Source of the DNA: Gigaspora margarita
Taxonomy: Eukaryota > Glomeromycota > Glomeromycetes > Diversisporales > Gigasporaceae
Length of the DNA stretch: 64,000 nt
Assembly (NCBI GenBank): GCA_009809945.1
Contig: WTPW01000016.1
Location: 701,140-765,139 of the forward strand
Reading direction: 5' to 3'
Both the position numbers and the translations under genes were made by a program. The notes beneath the pieces were generated by a model. That model made no database searches and had not been told where the DNA came from. It saw only the letters and a list, made by a program, of their open reading frames with translations. Shown here in pieces: positions 58,105 through 64,000 of the stretch (its first letter is position 1; each line of letters begins with the position of its first letter).

Positions 58105-60037
58105 ATGGTCACAGCCACAGGACGGCTTGTTAGAAACCCTAAATATAAAGAGGATTTTTATGCAGACGGAGGAAAACTCTTTTGTCAGTTTTGTCAAGAT
58201 ACAGTTTCGCATGAAAAAAAATCAGTAATAGATAATCATTTGGCGTCTTCCACCCACAAATCAAAAAAAAAAAAAGGGCTTGAAAAATCTCAAGACAATA
58301 CATCTACTCAACGTACACTTACTACCTGTAAGCTTTATGACGGTCGAGAAGAATTTGTACTTGACTTTGTTAAATTGTTAGCCAAAGCTGATATACCGTT
58401 TGAAAAGATACATCATTTTCAACCTTTTTTACAGGAATATTGTAAATACGGTATGTTTATTAATTTTTATTTGATAATTTATTTCGATATAATTAATTAA
58501 TTTATATTTTTAATAGGTGGTGCGGTTCCTGGAGCTAACCAAATTCGTGAAAAGTATTTTCCGATCTTGTTCCAGCAAGAAGAAGAAAAACTTAAAAATT
58601 CGGTAATTGGAAAAAAAATTTGTATTACGATCGATGAAACAACGGACGCTTGCAGTAGGGCGGCAGTAAACATTCTATTTAGCTATTTTGATCAAACTAG
58701 TTTGGTTAGAACTCATTATTTACAAGCTGTAAATAAAACTACTATTTCACAACTCGTAATTTCAACTTTATCCTACTATGAAATTTCTTTTGATAATGTT
58801 GTTTTATTTATCACAGATAATGCTTCATATATGTTAGCTGCTTTTAATATTCTTTCGCCCTTAATGCCCCAAATTAAACATAACACTTGCTTCGCGCACA
58901 TACTTAATCTAGTAGGAGATACTTGGATTGGTTACAAAAACTTTAAGCTTCTCGATTCTACTATAAGTTTGATTAAAACAACCTTTATATATTCACCAGC
59001 TAGAAAGCGAAGATGGATTTCCTTTCTTTCTTTAAAAGGTGATTTGGATCCTACACTCCCTCCACTACCTGTAAAAACCAGATGGAACTCCTGGTTTAAT
59101 TTTGCTTTTTGGATTTGTACCCATTTTACATCGTTAGTTGATTTTTATTTTAAGGAATCTGAAGAAAGTAGGGACAGTACAGCAATTTCCGAATTGGTTA
59201 AAGTTTTTGAAAATAGGGATAATTTGTTTTATTTGCGTTTTATTCTTTTTTTTATTACCTTTAATGCACAATTGTAAGTAATACTGTAAAAGCTTTGCTA
59301 AAAAAAACCCTTTCGGGACTATGCCCTAAAGGGCATAGTCCCGAAGGGGTTTTTTTTAGCAAAGATTTCGTTTATTCATGATAATTTATTCACTAAATTA
59401 TTATTATCATTATTATAGATTAGTCAGGAATCTTGAATTTGTCAAAATCCGGAATAAACCTGTCGCGCCATTTCTTGCTGATCGATTAGAGTTAGTACAT
59501 GCTCATTTAAGTACGGGCTGCCAAGCACCCCCAAAATCAAATGAAATGGCTGATCTTTGTCAAATTAATCAGTATGATTTGTCATCATACGATGTAATTT
59601 TTAAAGAAGCATTTCAATTAGCATATGACAAATTCAAAAAACACGTTGATAATCATTCTGCACTTCCAATTTTCAAAGCAACTCGTTGCTTTGACCCACG
59701 CTATATGCAGGCACAAATTGAACGCCACGATATTACATTATATAGAGCAATTAAAGAATTAGAAAATCCTTCAAATGAGCTTATTAATGAATGGGCAATT
59801 TATTCAGGATTGTTAGAAGCATTCGGTGAAAATTTTGATTTGGATAATTATTGGCGTGAGAAGATGGTTTTGTTACCAAATATTAGTAAAATAGCATTAG
59901 TATATATTTGGTTACCAGTTTCAGGAGTTGATGTAGAACGTAGCTTTTCAGCTTACAAACGAATTTTAGCGGATAATAGACATGCTTTGTCAGAAAATTC
60001 AATCCAAATGTTAAATTTTGTAAATTTTAATGAATAA
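58105..60037 (+). CDS. hAT transposase, 3 exons, 573 aa
   Basis: Cuts and pastes the element through a DDE RNase H-like domain. Exons: 58105-58450, 58517-59273, 59419-60037. The introns (66 and 145 bases, GT-AG) preserve the frame. An N-terminal BED-type zinc finger uses Cys27, Cys30, His45 and His51. Catalytic motifs are Asp155 (ITIDETTD) and Asp216 (FITDNASYM), followed by the C-x2-H segment (NTCFAHILNLV) usual in hAT proteins. The C-terminus (about 532-573, WLPVSGVDVERSFS...NRHALSENS) is the hAT dimerisation region. The third acidic residue was not assigned. The start ATG follows a run of A. Intron 2 holds an unusual 35-bp hairpin. There are no stops in the spliced frame, so the protein may be functional. 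Confidence 0.93.
59293..59364. repeat. 35-bp hairpin inside intron 2 of the hAT transposase
   Basis: CTTTGCTAAAAAAAACCC and its complement close a 35-base stem with one mismatch and a two-base loop. The GC-rich centre is CGGGACTATGCCCT. It occupies half of the intron and would bring the splice sites together. It may be a minute MITE inserted into the transposon or part of its splicing control. Confidence 0.85.
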
Positions 60038-60282
60038 ATAAATAATATTTGGAGATTTAAAAATCACATCGACTTATAATTATTTAAAATTTATTTATTG
60101 CATAATTTATTTAAAATTAAAATGCATAATTCGGATAATTTTTCTAATTAAGATTAAATCGCATAATCGCCTATTTTCTTCGCATAATTTCAAATTTATT
60201 TCGCATCCATCGCATAATTGACCCCATTTCGCCCGCATAATTTACCTAAACGCATCGCATAATCCTGGACACCCTAATTACT

Positions 60283-60317
60283 ATATAAATCACGTGGCTT
60301 TGCCACGTGATTTATAT
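60283..60317. repeat. 35-bp palindrome ATATAAATCACGTGGC
   Basis: A perfect 16-base stem with a three-base loop starts inside the right target duplication of the hAT transposon. The core contains CACGTG. It could be the remains of another foldback interrupted by the insertion. Confidence 0.8.
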
Positions 60318-60734
60318 TGTTCCCTACGAATAATCCGCTTTCATTACAACTTAAATGATAACATTTTAATCCGTAAGGTCCGACGTAAGCACTGTCGTTT
60401 CCGTATATATTATTCGGTCTTTCTAATATTAGACTCACTTTTACTCTTTTTTTACGTTCGCTTACTTTTCCACTTTCGCTCATCATTTTTTTCATTTAAC
60501 TTTTTTTATTTTTTCCCTTAACTTTCACTAATTTGAATTTTATGAGTTACGCAAAAAGAAATAAAATGAGAAAATTGAGTTATAACATAATTAGAAAGTG
60601 ATCGAATAATATATACAAAAAACGTCCAGTGCGCACATAGGACCTGTCGGATAAATATAATTATATGGTTAGGGTTACAATTAGAGTTAGAAGGATCAGT
60701 AAGGTCAGATCAGTGTATAAAATCTGATCACAAA
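60318..60734. other. Intergenic, no gene supported
   Basis: Short open frames on both strands (60274-60521) read through each other and have no domain. A TTAGGGTT motif is at about 60669. Confidence 0.4.
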
Positions 60735-60990
60735 AGTATGTGAATCTTGTGCACATTGTACACATAATTTATGTGAACAAATTTAAAAATTTGTGCACTA
60801 TATGACTTTAATAAATTAAATAAATTTAAATAAATTATGTGCACAGTGTGCTCTATGTGCACAACTTGTGTATTTTACTAACAATATTGGTGCACTATTT
60901 AGCCCCAAACCATGTGAATTGCGTGCACATTCCTAGCCAAAACATGTGAAACTTTTTAAAAACATGAGCACATGAGCACATTGTGCACAT
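60735..60990. repeat. Cluster of GTGCAC / TGTGCACA palindromes
   Basis: About eight copies of GTGCAC, often as TGTGCACA or in CATGTGAA contexts, within about 250 bases. A weak overall inverted structure is present. It may be a decayed foldback with subterminal repeats. Confidence 0.6.
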
Positions 60991-61444
60991 ATATTTTATA
61001 TACTGTTCAGGATCATGTTAGAGGAGTGACATAGCAAAAATGAGGGTGGCAATAACAATTTCCTAATAATAAATTGAATACGTAAAATTTCACCCCTCCA
61101 ATATCTTTGTGTAACAAAACAAAGTTCTTTTAAAAAAAAACACTTATATTTCAATAGTTTGCATTTAAATTACTCTTTGGGTTCTAACAAAAAGTGCCCT
61201 TTTTCAATTTTACAATCAATAACTTCTATCCTAACCTACTAATATCCAAGGTTAAGCTGTTTTTTAAAAAAAAAAAAAGGTGAGAAGATTCAACTAAGTG
61301 TTGAATAAATTATTTCTAATATGTTTATAATATGTTTATAATATAAAATAAGTCTCTTACAAGAAAGTTAACAGATCTTACTATGGCATATTATTATATG
61401 TTAAATATATGCTGTTTATATTTTTAAAAAAAATCCAAGTTTCT
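60991..61444. other. Intergenic, no feature seen
   Basis: AT-rich sequence up to the point where homology with the kinase family begins. Confidence 0.4.
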
Positions 61445-64000
61445 GTAAACAACTTTATCAAAGATATAAAATGCATCCATTTTTTCAATCTTTTTAAGAT
61501 AATTTAACATTGCAATTCCAGCATCCTCAACTGAATGAGTTATTAGTATTCGTTTTTGGTTTATAGATTGATGATAATAATTCAACATTCCATGTAAACC
61601 AAAATTTACTTCTTTTCCATAATTCACTTTCTACTTCAATTTCTCCTCCATTAATTTCTACTAAATTTTTACAAATTGAGAGACCAAGTCCTGCACTGTC
61701 TTGCATTTTTGTTCTTGACATGCCATCTTGTGAGAAGTTTTGCCAAGCATGTTTTATATATTCTGAATCCATGCTATTATTAATAACTAGATTAGACAAC
61801 TTCTTTATGCTACTATATAAAATATCACATTCATAAAGTCTATTAATCTTAAGTATCTTACCCAATGCCTGTATCATATAATTCTATCAATAGACATCCT
61901 TTTTGAATCATTTGTTCGTAAGCCGATTTCTCTTTGTCTTTATCGATGACTTCTTGTGCTTGCATTGAAATTGTTAGTACAATTTTACCTTTGTCGGTAA
62001 ATTTAACTCTAAAATTATGAACAGATTAAGAAAAAAAAAATAAAATACTCATTAAAAAATAAATAAATAAAATAATAAATAAATAGTTACGCATTTGATA
62101 ATAAATGAGATAAAACTTGTTTTAGCCTATTTACAATAATAAGAGACAAGATAAGTAATAAATTATTATCTTTTTTTTTTCTTTTTTACACATCTCATAT
62201 AAGATAAATCACCTATCAGGATCGCTCTTAACATATCTTGGAAACGAATCTATTTCGCAATTTACTATTAATTCAATCTTTTTAACACCAGATCTTTTTT
62301 CAAAGTTTTCAATTGTATCTTCAAATAATTCTAATAAATCAAAAGTCCTATTTATTAAAGTAACTTTTCGTGCTTCTAATCTTGCTGCGTTGAGAATATC
62401 ATTTACTATAGATAAAATTATATCAGAAGCATGTGTCATGATATTAATCATATCCTTTTGATCAGTATTTAAAGAAGTATTTTCAAAGGAAGAAAGGATT
62501 CCAACTATTGCGAAAGATGAAAAAATTTTAATATCTAATAACTGAATGCTTACCATGAGAAGTATTTGCTAATATTTGACTCTTAGCCTTATTTGCAACT
62601 TCAATAGACTTTATTTTAATTTCATTTTCAGTATTTTCTTTTAAATTATTCACGTAGGTAATAATTAAACTTATTTGATTCGATATTTGTTGTAATAATT
62701 CAATTTCAGAATCGAGCCAAATAGAATTTGGAGATCTATATAATTTTATCCATCCCCAACAAGTATCATTCAATATTATTTCTATAGATAATACTGATAC
62801 ATTTTTACAAACATCATCACAATATACATCTAAATAAATATTAATTCCTGAATTATTATATAAAAATTCTTGTAAATCGGATAATATTTGTGATGATTTG
62901 TTTTTATAATCCGTTTCATTGAATATATTATTTGTTGATGGTATGTTTTCCGATCCATCAGATAAAGCAACTATTTTATTATTTTTAAATTCAGATTGAT
63001 CGTTTGAAATAATTAAAATTCTTTCACTTGGTAATTTATGATGAATTTCTTTAATAATATCTAATAATGTTTCACTTAAATCCAATCCAGAAAGAATCTT
63101 ACTTGATATTGAAAGTAATAATTGGTTTGTTTTTTCTTGTTTATATTGTTGAAATATTATTTTACGACGAAGATGTGAAAGTTTAATATTTGCTCGAATA
63201 CGAGCAATTAATTCATGAGCTGAAAATGGTTTTATTAAGTAATCATCTGCACATTTATCCAGACCTATAGGAATATATTTGAAACCAAATTATTAGTAAT
63301 AAATATATATATATATATAATAGCTTAATAATGTAACAATTTTTAAATTACCTTTGATCTTTGACTCTTCACCGGCTTTTGCAGACAATAATATTACGGG
63401 AATTATTCGAGTTTTAACATTAGATCTTAATACTTCTAATAACTCGTATCCATTCATATTTGGCATCATGATATCTATTAAATTCAAATAATAATAATAA
63501 TAATAATAATAATTATATATAATTACATAAATTATAATTATGTATAATTCAATAATTTATATCTATCAAAATTGAAATTAACTTACCGCTAAGTACCAAA
63601 TCGGGCAATCTATTAAGTTTTTTTAAGACTTTTATTGCATCTTGGCCGTCACAGGCACGATATACTTCAAATTCTCTTAAAAGATCTGCCAGATGATCTC
63701 TAAACATGATCAATAACGATAACGGTTAATGATGTAATCAGAAATAAATCATTTATAAAAACTATTACCGCATATCATTATTATCATCAACAAGTAAAAT
63801 TTGATATTTTTTATCATTAACAAGATCATCTGTTGAGAAATAAAAGGTGACATCTTCCGGCAACATTTTATCAATATCCATGTTTTTATCATCAATTGAT
63901 AATTTATCTATCATATCATTTTGAACTTCAAATTTACTATTTTTAACCCATTGAGAACATTCTTCTAAATAAAGTTGTTGATTAGTGTATAATTCTCGTC
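61445..64000 (-). pseudogene. Dual hybrid histidine kinase copy 3, truncated and broken
   Basis: Read on the minus strand from the right edge, it matches the other copies from within exon 11 onward. Recognisable exons are 63769-64000 (partial), 63587-63699, 63352-63474 and 62554-63264, then damaged later ones. It covers the first receiver (with [13 protein letters not shown]), the second GAF (with a seven-residue insertion), the second HisKA/HATPase and part of the pseudo-receiver. A deletion near 62510-62525 removes the intron end and the ELRTPLG half of the second H-box. The G2 box has decayed (DGTGLG to DSAGLG), and SELGKGS has become SELWKRS. A deletion after WNVELLSS shifts the frame. 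Homology stops near 61450, so the final receiver is missing. The N-terminal half lies outside the window. Opposite in orientation to copies 1 and 2. Confidence 0.9.

Larger units (their letters stand above)
57842..60276 (+). mobile_element. hAT transposon that looks whole (2435 bp)
   Basis: The 26-base terminal repeats at 57842-57867 and 60251-60276 are perfect complements (beginning TAGGGTGTCCAGGATTATGC). They are flanked by identical eight-base duplications ATTACTAT (57834-57841 and 60277-60284). Inside each end the motif GCATAAT recurs many times. It carries one spliced transposase gene with a continuous frame. Perfect ends, perfect duplication and an open frame indicate recent insertion. 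It landed in the target duplication of the 57464-57830 MITE. Confidence 0.93.

Overview
This window is AT-rich, intron-rich, repeat-laden eukaryotic nuclear DNA. The short GT-AG introns, the fungal-type dual hybrid histidine kinases, and the Crypton, MULE and hAT transposons point to a fungus. The style best matches an arbuscular mycorrhizal fungus (Glomeromycotina, Rhizophagus-like). That assignment is from recognition of gene families, not from a search. One base is unresolved (N at 1424).

Host genes. Only one host family is clearly present: a large cytosolic dual hybrid histidine kinase. Copy 1 (7105-14245, +) and copy 2 (49263-55897, +) can each be read through 21 exons in one frame, giving 1587 and 1575 residues. 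The order is PAS-like sensor, GAF, HisKA, HATPase, receiver, GAF, HisKA, HATPase, pseudo-receiver, receiver. Copy 3 (about 61445-64000, -) enters from the right edge and is a pseudogene. In copies 1 and 2 the phosphoacceptor Asp of the last receiver is Glu.

Layout. 1-7100: stacked foldback elements, a 46-bp tandem repeat, an 18-19-bp minisatellite and an hAT-type MITE. 7105-14245: kinase copy 1. 14250-19830: nested hAT-type and Tourist-like elements. 19935-21320: a foldback element carrying an array of palindromic units. 22005-22971: a SINE-like retroposon with a 20-bp target duplication. 23333-31000: MITEs, degenerate tandem repeats and a perfect-looking 52-bp hairpin. 31130-33155: a broken Crypton (tyrosine recombinase). 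33940-35540: a broken MULE. 36130-41765: foldbacks, an hAT-type element and satellites. 41931-45972: a two-gene DNA transposon with 17-bp terminal inverted repeats, two convergent genes and a possible distant RAG1/Transib resemblance. 46768-49262: a Stowaway-like MITE and the duplicated upstream region of kinase copy 2. 57842-60276: an hAT transposon that looks complete, with 26-bp perfect terminal repeats, a perfect 8-bp target duplication and a 573-residue spliced reading frame.

How it fits together. The kinases would signal by His-Asp phosphorelay to unseen downstream partners. The rest is mobile DNA. Eight elements share a TARNG-type terminus and 8-bp duplications and may have been moved by hAT transposases like the one at 57842. 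Insertions present in one kinase paralog and absent in the other date some elements to after the kinase duplication.
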